NCBI GenBank assembly: GCA_029641185.1
Contig: JAPWGK010000001.1
Location: 3,980,501 to 4,044,500 of the forward strand
Direction of reading: 5' to 3'
DNA: 64,000 nt
Source: Pseudofabraea citricarpa
Taxonomy: Eukaryota; Ascomycota; Leotiomycetes; Helotiales; Dermateaceae
The position numbers and the translations under genes are program-made. The notes under the pieces were generated by a model. It worked only from the letters and a program-made list of their open reading frames with translations, was not told where the DNA came from and did no database searches. Shown piece after piece: positions 33,484-46,254 of the stretch (the first letter of the stretch is position 1; each line of letters opens with the position of its first letter).

Positions 33484-35506
33484 TTTAGCGATAATAATGA
33501 AGATGACGCTTGAACAGCGGTTTTCATTTAAAAGGATGGGCTCGAATTCCACTTCTGCTCTTGTTGGCCCGCGGATACCGTCTCAGCCGTCGGGACCTGT
33601 GCCGCTGGAGGTGATGATTTCGAATGGCCTTCGTTATCCCATCTATCTTGCATCATGGCATGGGAGTGGAGTGCCGCCGAGAGTGGGGTAGTGCCCGTTA
33701 ATGTTTGGTCGCGGGACAGGTCAGATAAGCGGGATGACTTGTTGCCCGTTATTCTGCTAGCAAGATCGTTAGATTTCCTTGTTGACATATCAGATAAAGA
33801 GTACCCGTGTGCTCAGTGTTTTTTCTGTGCTTAGATGCAACTTTGTGTTCTTGCGATTTGGGTCATATGGTCTGGGTGTCAAATAAGTTCTTGATGCTAT
33901 TGACCTACTGCAAGAAGGAAAAGAAGAAGAAGAAGAAATGCCATGGGATTTCTAAGCAACAAGATACTCGGTGCATTTATATTTCCTCCAAGTGTCTCCA
34001 GCGATATCCCTTTCAAAATCTTGTTCTGAGAATGTTAAAATATCTCATAAAATGAAATTATCTTTGCATGAAGCACCTCTGAACCACTCTTCATCCATGG
34101 TTGTTGCAATACATGTCTTCTGGTCTTAGATTCATGTGAAATGGCTAGTTGCTTGTCTTGTATTTCAAACCTTGATATTTGAAATCAAATGGCTTTTTCC
34201 CCCGCCTAGATTCATGATTAACTCTAGTCTTCTTTAATTAGAGAAGTTGGTTTATTCTCGGTCCTCATGTTATCCTGTTAGTAGCAGAATATTTCTTTAC
34301 CCTGAAGCTCAGTCCTATCTATCGCGTTTTCCATTTACTTTTCTCCTGAGTCCACACTTCTACCGGTTAGAGGCGCCTTTCAAGCTTCCTGCACAATCGA
34401 AAATGCAGCCCAATGATCAAAGTTTCGCGAGCAATTGATGACTCCGTTTCGAAGACAAAGAATGTAAGAGTAAATAACGATTGGTATATTCTACCAATGT
34501 TAATGGCATAGCACGTAGCATCTGCATACGGGCGATAGAACGTGCATTGGATATATAAGAGCAAGCTAGTGCTGCGAATCAACCAGCACGCCATTTCAGA
34601 AGAAACAATTTGTAATCGGAAATCGGTCAAGTACGCCATATAAATTTTAAGTTAAGTGCTCTCTTCCTTGAAATCGATAAGCCCTTGCCGTAAAACTCGA
34701 GAGAGTTCAGATGCCCTTAATCATGAATCGCGTCGGGATTCTTGATTTTCAGCCGTAAGTCCAGGATTACTTGATTGTTTCTCCAACACTTTTTTCCACC
34801 TGCCTAATGCTGCTGAGTTAGACAATTTATCAGGAGATTCCAACTTGAGGGAACAGGGTTATACCGAGTGATCGGTCAACCCGGGCATGGGTGGGTTTTT
34901 GGGGAAATATCGGCCATGGATTGGCATCGCTAGTAGTACCGGTTGAACAGACAGATGCAAGTGCATCCAATTCTGGTTCTACTCGCGAGCCAAGCTATCT
35001 CAAAATGCATGCTTTTATAAACATGGCACCCAATATTCTAGAAGTTCTGAAAGGGGATTGCTGTTCCGTCCTTCTGCGCCGTCAGAATTTTCTGTGCTTT
35101 CCTAGAAATGTCATGGCGTCGTAGCTTTCCTCTATTTGATCTAGAAAAATTGTCGCTTCGTCGGGTAACATTTTCAGCTTCCCCGCGAGCTCGGTTTGTA
35201 CTTTTTCGATCGACGGCACGACCTATGATTGGTTCTCAATTAAACTTTTGAACGTGCCTGCAAGCTTGAGCCTTGTGGGATTTCTAGCTCCGCGTAAGGT
35301 TTTCTCTTTGATCCGGTTGTCGTGCGCACAGCTTCATAAGTAGCCTATGTGGCCTATGTCGCGTGGTCGCGGGAACCATCTCAAGTTCTTTGCGACATCC
35401 TCGTCAATCGAAATCGCAACAACCCCAATCAAAATTTCTCAGCAGCATTTCTAGCACCAAAACTAGAATTAGGTTAAACACTTCTCACAACCAGGAAGAA
35501 ATAATT
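33484..35506. other. Long intergenic region
   Basis: 2 kb with no gene I can support. A purine-rich (AAG)n-like run lies at about 33911-33938. The right end is the methyltransferase promoter. Confidence 0.45.
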
Positions 35507-37064
35507 ATGCCGCCAAAAGGAGTCCAGGTCACTGCGAGTGATGACGTTTTGGAAGCCGAAGTGGGCAGACACTATTGCTTCGAGATGCGATGTGCCACTA
35601 ATCAAGCTGATAGGCAGATGATTACAGTGATCGTGATTCAGCATTCGCTGTATGTTACGCACTTATCTTTCATTGAAAGGGACTAACATGAGCAGAGCAT
35701 TGGGGCTAGCTCCACGACCTCAATTGGTTCAAGTATTCTCAAGTACCGGTAAGTTCGATTTCGGAGAGGGACAAAATAGTATCCGTAAGAAAGTAACCTA
35801 ACATCCTGTAGCGAAGAGAATGGTCGGACCTACCATGCCTATAAAGAAGGAAGTAAGTCTACTTTTCTTGATTAAAAGATGAGTAGTTAATGATGATTTG
35901 CAGAATACCCACTTCCAAATGATGAAGTAAGTTGGTTCATGGCTGGAGTGACATTGGCTAATATTGCAAAAGGGTGAAAAGGATCGTTTAGGTTTGGAGA
36001 CAAGTTGCACTGTGATAGCGCATTTCTAACTTGAACAGATCTTCAACATCATCTTTACATTCTGACTTACGGCAACAAGCTTTTCCTTGCCCCAATTCCC
36101 AAAGAGAAGAATCTCCACAGAGTTTTAGATGTTGGCACAGGCACTGGTATATGGGCAATTGATTTTGGTAGGTCAGAATCAGTTTATGTGGAATTTTGCA
36201 TGCTAACAAGTTAGCCGATGAGCACCCCGAATCTAAAGTAAGTCATTTGAGCCAGTTCTCAAGCATTTCTGATTGTTTTCAAGGTTCTTGGAGTAGACCT
36301 CAGTCCTATTCAACCCTTATTCCTCCCACCCAATCTGTCATTTGAAATAGACGATCTTGAAGAGCCTTGGAACTTTGGTCACAAGTTCGATTTCATCTAT
36401 TCTAGAATGTTGACCGGCTCATTCACCGACTGGCCTCACTTTTTTGAGCAGAGTTTGGCGTAAGTTGGATGCTTGCTTGATCGAGTTATGTCTAACGTTC
36501 CGCTTAGAAATCTCGAGCCTGGTGGATATCTTGAGGTTTCAGATCTCACCTTCCCAGCTTTGGTGGATGACGATACCTTTCCTGAGAATTCTGCTCTCAA
36601 GAAGTGGGGAGAACAGGGTGTGGAGGCATCTATCAAGTTGGGTCGTCCAATAAATAGCGCAGAGCGATACAAGGAACAAATGGTCGAGGCTGGTTTCACT
36701 GATGTTGTGGAAGTGAAGAACAAATGGCCCACTAATCGCTGGCCAAAGGATCGTCATATGAAAGAGCTTGGTAAGAACACCTCTTTTTGCAGGTTGAATA
36801 AGAATTTGCCTTTACTGATGCGGTTTCTAGGTATGTGGAATCATGAAAATATTGCCGGTTCGCTTTCTGGTCTTACGATGGCCATGTATACCAGGGGTCT
36901 GGGCTGGACATCCGAGCAGGTAGAAGTCTTTTGCGCCGAGGTTAGAAAGGAGATGAGGGACACCAAAATTCATGCATATTTCGACATGTAAGTTATCACG
37001 ATGGTGATCAAATGTCTGCTGATGATTGTTCAGATACACAATTTATGGAAGGAAACCAGAGTAG
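35507..37064 (+). CDS. LaeA/UMTA-type SAM-dependent methyltransferase
   Basis: About ten exons. The ATG at 35507 opens a short variable N-terminus; then serine-rich SSTTSIGSS and ENGRTYHAYKEG, the usual entry to this family. YPLPNDE and DRLDL follow across two small introns. SAM motif I is VLDVGTGTGIWAIDF, with the acidic residue at the end of strand beta2 in GVDLSPIQP, then IDDLEEPW, the post-I motif FDFIYSRML, and NLEPGGYLEVSD. The last intron (GTAAGT near 36988) leads to a short tail ending YGRKPE at 37064. Length about 330 residues. Targets of this family are mostly unknown; some members regulate or act in specialised metabolism. The transcription factor at 37528 and transporter at 39760 may be linked to it (inference). 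Confidence 0.9.
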
Positions 37065-37527
37065 GATTAATCTTGGAATGAGGTTTCAACAGCAAATCCA
37101 AGTTCTCGTACGGCAGAGATGGTACAAACTCCATAAACCAAGAAGATACTCTTCAATGTTATACTACCGAACCCCCATGTTTCACATACTTTGTAGATTT
37201 GTAGGAATGAAGAGGCAACAGAAACAGCCTTTTATATTTTCATACTTATCAGATATCTGCGTCACAACCGTGAGATGATCGGATTTATATTTTCCTATTC
37301 TAAAGCATTAGCGTACTAGATGGATATAACGTGTTAGATCAAGTCAAAAATGGGCCAGCCACGCCACGTGATGGGCTATGCCAGTGTGGCGTCAGCATTT
37401 GATGATTATTCAGCGCCAAGACAACATATCATACCTGGAAATCTTGGAAGTCTTTCTTATTACTATAGCACTACAGACAACAAATGCACTGTAAATACAC
37501 TATTATAAGAGTATAAACAAGAATACA
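37065..37527. promoter_or_regulatory. Upstream region of the two-zinc-motif transcription factor
   Basis: 463 bp. The CACGTG core in GCCACGTGAT near 37363-37372 is a palindromic E-box-like site in the promoter. No gene. Confidence 0.4.
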
Positions 37528-39290
37528 ATGAGTCGTTTCGATTCAGACAACATCAACAATCTGAGGTGCGATGCCTGCAATAAATCTTACGAGCGACGTA
37601 AGCTCATCTCCTCTCCACTGCTTATTTCTCCCACTGACAACAATCCAAACACAGGTGATCTACTTATGCGCCATCGCAGGCGCTGCCAAGGCCCCCAGAA
37701 GTTATTCAACCGCCGCAAAGCCTGCAATGCATGTGTTCAAGCAAAGACAAAGTGCTGCTACACTCAGCCCACGTGCACTCGCTGTACCAAGCGAGGAACA
37801 CGATGTGTGTATGCTTCCTCTTCAGCATCCTCGAATAGAGGTCAATCAGAACAAAGGAGCGAGGCACCTACCACAGGCACGATCCAATCAAACTTGCAAC
37901 CTTCTTTCGCCCAGAGTGAGAACTTTGCAACTATGACCGAATCGTATGATATGGAACTTCCTGCCTGGGACTTATCTGGATCTCCTTTCTCTCTGGGAAA
38001 TTTCGACATGAATCTAGCCGATTTGCTTAACCCCACAGTTATACTTCCAGAGTCTACTTCCACACAATCAGCTAGTCTTCGAGAAAGCCCGGATTTTACG
38101 CTCTCTAGCGAGGCTCGTAGCCCAAATTCTCTCTCTCGTGATGCAAGCTTACTTTCCTCCTCGACACCTCGGGTTACTCCAAAACCTGCATCAATTGTTC
38201 AACCTAACGAGACTGGAAGCTCTGCTGTGAGCCCTCCATCGGCCTCCCACGCTCATATTCGCTTGCTAAACGAGTATCCTTTATTTCTAATGAAGGATGG
38301 TTCCGCTTCCCCATTTCTACATCATTCACTGTATAGCGATGCAATTCCTGACATCACTTTCTTGCCACTAACCTCGATGGCAATCTGCTGTGGCAGTGGC
38401 ATAAATCTTTCAGACCGCTCTCGATTTTTCCGGCGAGCTATGGACGCTGAGCGGCAAAGATTAATTGGGGACTTTGTGAGTACCATTGATACCTGATCTT
38501 TCTTTGACTAATTATCAATATTTACGTTAGCCTTCTTACCAGTGTATGCAACAGTGGGATGCTTTACATGCCATGCTGATTTATGAGGACTTGGAGCTCA
38601 GAGAATGTATCTGGGATGAACTCGAACTCTGGAAACATAATCCGCGGGGTAAAGGACTCCGTTCACCATTTCTTTTAAAGGTAAAATTTTGATGTCCCTT
38701 TCTACTTCTGCTGCAGGAGTCTTGTTTGGACATTTTTGGTGGGCAATAGACTTACATTTTCGCTACAGATGATACAATGCTACGTTCAATCATATCCCGA
38801 GATCCGCAACCCCGATATCAATGTTTTCTCAGACCCACAATCAGTCGTAAACTCTTCCAACACGTCGACTTGGGCCCGGTGGGTTAAAACGGAGACTGCA
38901 AGGAGGACCATCTTTTTCGCCAATATTCTCAATTTCTACAGCAATCGCAATCATACGACAGGAAAACAATTACCGTATTACGAACCACTTGATGATGAAC
39001 TTATTCTTAATATGCCATTACCATGTAACCAATCCGCTTGGTTAGCCTCTAATGAGGATGATTGGAAATCTGCAATACAGAATCCCTCATTATCTTTGAT
39101 ATCTCGCCGCTCGTCTAGCGTCAATGGTCTCGAAGGAACAACACATTATTCTGGGGATACTTTGAAGACCATCTTTTCTCAATTTAATAAGGATGGCATT
39201 CAAGTTGAACTTGGGAAAAGTGTTGGTTTCAGCGATTCTATTAAGCTAAGAAACCTTATAATTCTTTGCGCCAGCGAGCAATATATTTGA
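37528..39290 (+). CDS. Transcription factor with a C2H2-like finger followed by a Zn2Cys6 cluster
   Basis: Exon 1 ends YERR (GTAAGC donor at 37598) and exon 2 begins GDLLMRHRRRC, so splicing makes a finger-like CDAC...HRRRC motif (C-x2-C...H-x4-C). A basic linker then gives the Zn2Cys6 cluster CNACVQAKTKC...CTRCTKRGTRC. A Ser/Thr-rich region follows, then the exon ending DRSRFFRRAMDAERQRLIGDF with a GTGAGT donor near 38475. Later exons (38529 onward and from about 38768) give QWDALHAMLIYEDLELRE and an MHR-like region ending at 39290. It is a nuclear regulator. It is on the same strand as the methyltransferase and converges with the DHA2 transporter, both possible targets. Confidence 0.88.
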
Positions 39291-39759
39291 TTACAAGCAG
39301 CTTGCTGAACAGCAATTAGGCACATTATTATAAAAGCTTGTACAACTTGTATGTTCCAGAATACTTAATAATTCAAATTCCCTTGTGGTATCAATTTTGT
39401 TTCGAGTAGCTTTAAATCGACATCTTCATACACTCGTCGGTTAATTTTCAGCTAACTACAAAATGGTTAGTCTTTATTGTTGACCCCTCTTATATTCTCA
39501 ACGTTCATATATAAATATCTTGGAATTTTTCTGGTTTGGATAGCAATGAGAAGCGTGAAATGAAAGAAGATGAATGACAATCTTAGCTTCGGTAATAACT
39601 GTCAAAAATAATACGCCTAATTATTACTAGGCAAAGTATGATCAAAATTGTGATTTATTGGTTGAAGAGACCATGATATCTTAATTGGGCTAATTGAAGA
39701 TTTGCTGAGCAGATGGAGATGAAATACCACTAAATCTATACAGAACCTCCGAATTAAAG
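39291..39759. other. Convergent intergenic region
   Basis: 469 bp, AT-rich, between the transcription factor and the MFS gene; nothing recognised. Confidence 0.4.
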
Positions 39760-41549
39760 CTACCTATCTACACTGCCACTAACTAGCAAATATGAGCTGC
39801 GGTTTAGCTCCTCCCTTGTCAATCGAGTTATTCTAACTATGTATATGATTGCTGAAGATCCAACAGTTTCTATTTCACACTTTGGATTTGCTTTTCCAAT
39901 GGCTTTTAGCCACAAATATAAGACTGAGAAACAAGCCAAGCCCTGCCAAACCAACGGAAAACCATAAAGCTCCACGGTAACCAAGAAGCCTGTCCGATGT
40001 TGTTGATCCACCTCTATTAATATTGGTTTCGATAGTACCAGCAAACCAAGACCAAGCGATATACTATAGTTAATGACGGTCATAACTATGCTTGCACCCA
40101 TACCCTGGTACTGTTGAGGCACAGCGTTCGAAAATATGATTGTAGCGGCGGGGAACGATGTGTCCATACCGACAGTGATGATAAGGACGCCGAAGAAATA
40201 GTATGTCCAGTAATTCGAGTGCGGGGGGCGAGTAGCTGCCAGGATGGATCCAGTGAGGTAGGCGACCTGTCCGACAACCATGATCCACGAAGCGGGAATC
40301 TTACCAAGTAGCCTGCCCACGGCCAGAGCTGAGATCAAACCAGAAGGAATGATGGGTAAAAACCACGCTGCTATTTGAAGAGGAGTACTACCACCAATAT
40401 CCACAGCGACTTGTCCAATGTAGAAGACCTGTTGAGCATTAACCACTGTTTTTTGGGGCAAGGATGAAACTGACCCATATACCAAAGCAAGCCCAGCCTG
40501 TTGCCGTGCATGCAAAAACAAACGCTATATCCGAATTGAAGGCAGCGAGGGGTAGGATTGGTGATTTTGCCCAATATATTTCAATGGAAAAGAATGCGAC
40601 ACCGAAAAGGACACCGAGAATCAGGCAAACATAGATGTAGGGCTGCTGCCAACCAGCAACTACGGCCTGGTTCCATGCGAAGTTGAATAATACCAGCGCC
40701 GAAACCCCAGTCAATCCTCCTGGAATGTCCAATTCCTCAAGCTTTTGACGAAGTGGCCGATTTTGCTTTGGTTGCACAGGCAGAGGAGGGATTGTCCAAG
40801 CAGCGAAGACGGCTACACCTGCAAGAGCAATTGCCTGACTCCAGTAAATCCATGGCCACCAAGCGAGAGCAAAGAGACCTCCGAATAAGAATCCAGCGAT
40901 GGCGCCAAAAGGGGCGGCTCCGCCAAACCATGCAAAAGACATATTTTTACGCGGTCCGGGGGAGTAAGACTGGCCCAAAATTGCAAGACCGTTGGGCAAG
41001 GTCAGTGCTGGACCCATGCCTTGGAAGACCCGAGCAAAGATAAAAAGAACATGCGAAGAGTAAACTGAAAGACCGGCCACGAGTGACCATAATGAGTACC
41101 AGCTCATACCGATGACAAACAATCTCTTGTTACCAAACTCATCTCCCAATCGGCCGCCAATGAGAATAAATGTTCCAATGGTCAAACTATAGCCAGCTAC
41201 AAGCCAAGATAGTTGACCTTGGTTGGTAATACCGAAAGATTCTCCAATGATACCTACTGTCGCCAGGGTGTTTCCTAAACCAACTTGATTGGTGAACATA
41301 GCGGTGCAAAGTGTCCCAACGAAGAGTATCTGTCGTGGTGTCGACAGGGAATCCGCTGGGTACAAATTTCCTTCTTTTTGGGATTGCTCGTTGGACTCAA
41401 CATCTGAAGATTTCAATGTTAGCTAAGAATGAAGGTAATAGTCTAGATTAGATTATCTATCTGGGTTTTCTACCTTGCTGTTGTGGTAATTGAGATGGCG
41501 TGCTGATTTCGGATTTCATAGCCAAACCTATCTCGGGTGAGGATGTCAT
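39760..41549 (-). CDS. DHA2-type (14-TMS) MFS transporter, Atr1-like
   Basis: Three exons. Start at 41549 (MTSSPEIGLAMKSE); the first intron is at about 41410-41475. Exon 2 carries helix 1 with GNTLATVGIIGESFG, LSWLVAGYSLTIGTFILIGGRLGDEFGNKR (loop 2-3 motif) and FARVFQGMGPALTLPNGLAILG, as in the aminotriazole/boron exporter Atr1 group. A second intron near 40425-40475 joins to the second half, ending SSYLLVSGSVDR. Length about 560 residues. Proton antiporter for small molecules. Convergent with the transcription factor at 37528. The C-terminus after 39890 is unusual and may reflect a missed final intron. Confidence 0.9.
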
Positions 41550-44500
41550 TGTAGCGGTCAAGACTATGTAGAATAGAGAGCAAGCTGTGATGAACAAAAG
41601 AGATGACGAAGGGAAGCAAAGATTCTTATAAATAATTCAAAGTGCCTAGATAGCATTTTTGATTTTTAAGAATCTGTTTATAAGCATCCAACGAACTCCA
41701 GTATCTACGGAGTATGTGTACCAGTACTAGCTTTACAATTTCGGAGCAGAATGGTCGTCACGTGTCAGTTTTAGGCCCCTGTTTACTCAAATGATAATTC
41801 ACAGCATATGTAGGGCTCATCAGATTACTAAGTTATTTGACTCGTAATTCTCTTGAGACGCTTTATGGATTTGTGTCAGGTAATCAGATTCCAGCTCTAT
41901 AGGTTAAATAATTGAAGATCAAATGACAACCCGGAGCGAGGTTGACAACCGGAGATGGATGGACGCACCACGACCACGACTCCGAAACGCCACCTCGCTA
42001 CATATTCCGACCCAAAATATGTACTGATATACTAGACATAATCAATCATTATTATTATGGCCGGCATAATATTCACGATTGTAGTGATGACACCTTGCAT
42101 ATCCACACTGATCACAACAAATAACTTGTGAAAAGTACTTTGGTTTTGGATAGTCTGTGCTAATATGGGTTCTAACGGGAACCGCTGTGAGATGAGCTTA
42201 TCATTTCCAAAATCTTTCGTATAATATGTAAACATGATAGAACTTCTTCTTAGTCATGTTTCAAAGTTGAAGACAATAGTGCCGGCTGCTGTGCACAAAT
42301 GTTTCCGGAATAAGCCATACGACTTATACAATTGTACTCGGTTATAATTTGACAACTTGCAGTAGAGTCAGATGGAAATGGCAGAGGCAGAAGCATATTA
42401 TTCAAAAGCGTTAGATTTTCGTAAAAAAAAACAACGCGAGCTATGAGAGATACTAGGGTTCTTGATTCAGGAATTGAACCTGAAACCCCCTTTGACTGAC
42501 AATACTTCCACCACGTTGTCCACACGATCTGCTATATAATTTACTACTTAATGCATGGTATTCCTTTCTAGATATACTCTTTTTTGTTCCAAGTGTGTTG
42601 GTGGAAGATGAAGTGCCATGAATTTAATCATATTGTAGAGTTCTGGTATGCGGAACAGACCCAATGACTAAATCAGATCTTCAGGTTGATAGAAGCAAAG
42701 CTGAAAGAACTTTCTTGGGATGGTACAATTTACAGGAAGCTTTGGATATAACAAGCAACTAGAACTTGGGTTCCACCAATAATTTGAGCTCTTAAACATA
42801 CAATTTCCAATGCCCACCCTAAAATATGCGTGTCGGTATTATCTATGATCTCTGAGCTCGAATCACTATAGCGTAGACTCTTTATTCAATAAATCCAAGG
42901 AGCAATTTATTGAAGCATGGCATTCGCATTGTTGCCCGTTATCAGGTCTTGCTTTTTGGATAATTTTCGAATCCCAAAGGACTTATGTCATATCGCTAAA
43001 TTAATCAGCTAAAGTCAAATGACTTGCGACCATGGATGTTCCGTGTTCTGCCCAATCAAATATTATTGGCAGAATGTCTTCACCCTGCCGAGTAAAAATA
43101 TTCCCGGATATGCTATATTCTTTAATTGCAATTGCCTTCAACGGTAGTAGTATACTTGGAGAAATCCATGAGCACAGATGCAAGGCAAAGGTCTCGTTAT
43201 CAGCATCGCAGCATCAAAAGTCACCTAGCCTATCAGTGAATTTCGATAACAAGGGGTTAAAAATTCTATGGGAATCCATACAGCCATGATAGTCTTCCCT
43301 TGAATCATTGGGTCACAGCCTTTTCTATGGAATTGAGAGGTAATTTTATGTTCGCTGGAAATTTCTGATCTGTTGCTTGAACTTTGGCTAATCAGAACGA
43401 ACAGGAAATAGGAGAATAAAAGGATCTAGCAATAGCATTCGAAGTCAGGAGACTCGAATTTAAGAAAATAGATTTGCAAAACACTATGGACTCTGCGGTC
43501 TCCGCGGCGCGGTGGAGAATTAGAAACCGAAATGCCTAAGGGGAACCATATTCTTGGCAGGCATTGCCAATTGCAAGGTCTCGCTAGCCACGATTGCTTC
43601 GCCTCACATAAGATCAATGCGAAACACAAACACGTGATGACAAGAGACGATCATTGAACAGGCAGTTCTTTTTATTTAGTAGACGTGAGTTTGCTAGGAG
43701 AGCTTTGCACCTGGGTATATTTCAACTTAGTAAGCGATTCGGTGGCTTCTGTGGTAAATTCTAAAGCTTGTTTGCATTGCGTAGACATGACGTCGCTAGA
43801 TAATTTCCTTGCAGTGTCGATTCCAGGTCGCTTGGTTCAATTCTAACTTGCTCGTTAGTGAAACATCGTCGCCTGATAAGTAATGATCGATGCTGTCATT
43901 GTGGATTGTCAGCATGATGGTTGCTCGTGTCCCGATTTGGGACTCTACAGTCCAAGGTTTTGCCTTGTATGGAAACAAGACTTTTTTGAAAGGCCGATGA
44001 ACGTTAATGGTTACAGTATGCCTTGCTTGACCGCTTATCGTATACATCGTTTACTCCTAAGGTTTCTTTAGCGAAGAGAAGGATTCGTTGAAACATGTTC
44101 AATATAGAGTTTAATTAATAGAAAGCATGAATTTGTTTTGTCGCTTAGCTTAAACTTACATAAAATGCCGGACTAGGCGGAAGTTAGCGAGACAGAAGCT
44201 TGGTACAACCTCACGAGACCTATACTTGAAGCTGACCCCAGAATTTATAGGGCAAACTTCTGCACGGAACCAGAGCTTTTTATTACGAGGTTGATTCCTT
44301 CGAATCTTTTGGTTTATGTTTGACAGCCTAAGTTCATCTCAAAAGCCACCCTATGTTTGATCCTCCAGCATTGGCAACTGTCAAGCTCAGCTATGGTTCC
44401 TACGATGAGTCAATTCATTGTATAAGAATGCTACAGCTGCGCTTGAAATGACTTCCTCACCATCACCAACACTGCATTCCATTCTTTTTACGCAACCTCG

Positions 44501-44589
44501 ACGGTATCAACATTCTTTACAAACGACTTGTCGTTTATACATTCTTTTAGCATTACGCTTAACCATTCTTTCTATACAACACTTTCAAA
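41550..44589. other. 3-kb gene-poor region
   Basis: No supportable protein gene. Minus-strand 42455-42535 contains a tRNA-like B box (see findings). Several short open frames (for example 43032-43289 and 43796-44047) have no recognisable domain. The right end is the promoter of the secreted protein at 44590. Confidence 0.45.
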
Positions 44590-45942
44590 ATGGCCATCTT
44601 TTCACTCAAGACTGTTCTTTCTACAGCTCTTTTAGTTGCACATTCTGCTTTGGCTATTCCAACTCCAGTTGAGCATGAACCTTTGGCAGCTCGCGCCACT
44701 GTTACTGAAACACCCGCCGCAACCATCACACCTGAAATCATTGACCATGGACCTCTTGATGAAGCTTCCCTCGAAGAATTGATCAAAAACAAGACAAGCA
44801 CCATTTTGGACAAGATTCTACCAAGACAGAACACTGGCACTTCCATCAATGGCGGATTTCTTTCGTATATGAAAGGTCTTGACATGCCAGGCAACAACCC
44901 AAAATGTCCAGAATTCTTAGTCGAAGGACCTATACTTGGTCTTCAAGCTGCGATGGGAAGTACAAACATTCGAAGCTTTCATTTGACAAGTATCGCTGGC
45001 AACTCCACCGATATCAAGGGTCTTGTAAGACAACGTGAATATTTTTATTTGGTTAATGCTAACACTGTAAAGGAAAATATCGTGGATCCTCCTCCTGGCC
45101 CATTCGAATTTGGAGCAAACGAGCGTGTTACTGAATTCGTTGTCTACGAAGGAGGTGAACAGGTCATGGGGTTTACATTCAAGACCGATGCTGGTAAAGA
45201 ATACAAGGCCCTATCTGAAGGTGCCGAAAATCCTGCGAACAATGTCGTATTGAACTCCATTCCGGTGGGCTCTGGTATTATTGCTAGAATTCGTGGAACA
45301 AACTGCGATGTTGGCGTTCTTGGTGCTTTTGGAATCGATTTCCTTGACGAACTAGCTTCGATTGCAATTACCAACACAACCTATTCTGGTTTCACCAACA
45401 ATATTGCACCTGCAGGAGATGGTTCATTCCTCAATGTTGGGTCGCAAGTTCTTGATAATCGCAACGGAAGCGTTCAACAACAGATGACTCTCACCACAGC
45501 CGATGCAATTACTCAGAGTCGAACTATTACTACTACAAGTAGCTGGTTTGTAGGAGGTGGAGTCACGGCGAAAGCCTCTGCTGGTCTCCCATTTATTGGA
45601 AAGACTGAATTGGAGACAACCGCTAATTGGCAAGTTGCTGGTGGTAGTGTAAGTTTAATTTCCCAATTCAATGAAAGACTGTACTGACTGAGGCAGGATG
45701 ATGCCGAACTTACTTCACAAACATCGACTCGGACTGCAACCTTCCAACTGAACTGTCCTGCTAAGAAATATTGTGTGGGCGCTGCCGTGTTTCAAGTTTT
45801 TAAGCTTGATATCAACATGGAAGCTACTTTCACCGCTGAGACGAAGAGTGGGAACAAATACAGCTGGGTTCAGAAGGGAACCTATAAAGGCAGTGACAGT
45901 CTTTCGATGAAGTTGACTGTCGATGAGGTTGACAACGTTTGA
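44590..45942 (+). CDS. Secreted protein with lectin-like domain and aerolysin-type beta-pore-forming domain
   Basis: Two exons, about 435 residues. A signal peptide (1-22, ALLVAHSALA) is followed by a pro-region rich in Thr/Pro up to LPRQ. The middle (about 90-250) resembles a jacalin-like lectin fold, with VTEFVVYEGGEQVMGF and GSGIIARIRGTNCDVGVLG. The C-terminal third has the alternating Ser/Thr-rich strands of an aerolysin-like module (TSSWFVGGGVTAKASAGLP, KTELETTANWQVAG). One intron at about 45650-45695 (GTAAGT...GGCAG) sits inside this module and splicing keeps it intact. The gene has a normal CAAA before the ATG. Proteins with this plan can bind glycans and form pores; activity here is inference. 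It appears complete, with no disruption. Confidence 0.85.
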
Positions 45943-46254
45943 TAAGTTTATTGAGATGGGAGTTTTGGGGTTTTATCTCTTTGGGACACGTTCTTCTCTT
46001 CTGGGGTACATTTTTATGATAGATGATAGATCAGGCTGATGAACAACTTCAAACATTTGGAATATATGAATACAAATTTTCATTTTGATTGCTCGAATTT
46101 TTGAACTGGCAGTCATTTAAATAGTATGGGAAGTAGGCTTATTAGTGATGAGATCTAGATTATTAAATTGACTCTATATTCTAAGATCACAACAGCTATT
46201 TTGCTTACGTTACTTTCCCCCATATTTGTTCTATACCCAAAATAACTAGCGTAC
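45943..46254. other. Convergent intergenic region
   Basis: 312 bp between the aerolysin-like gene and the cysteine-rich protein gene. Nothing recognised. Confidence 0.4.

Noticed and set aside
43032..44047. Two isolated open frames in the gene-poor region
   Set aside because: No recognisable domain or neighbour exon; composition close to the surrounding spacer.
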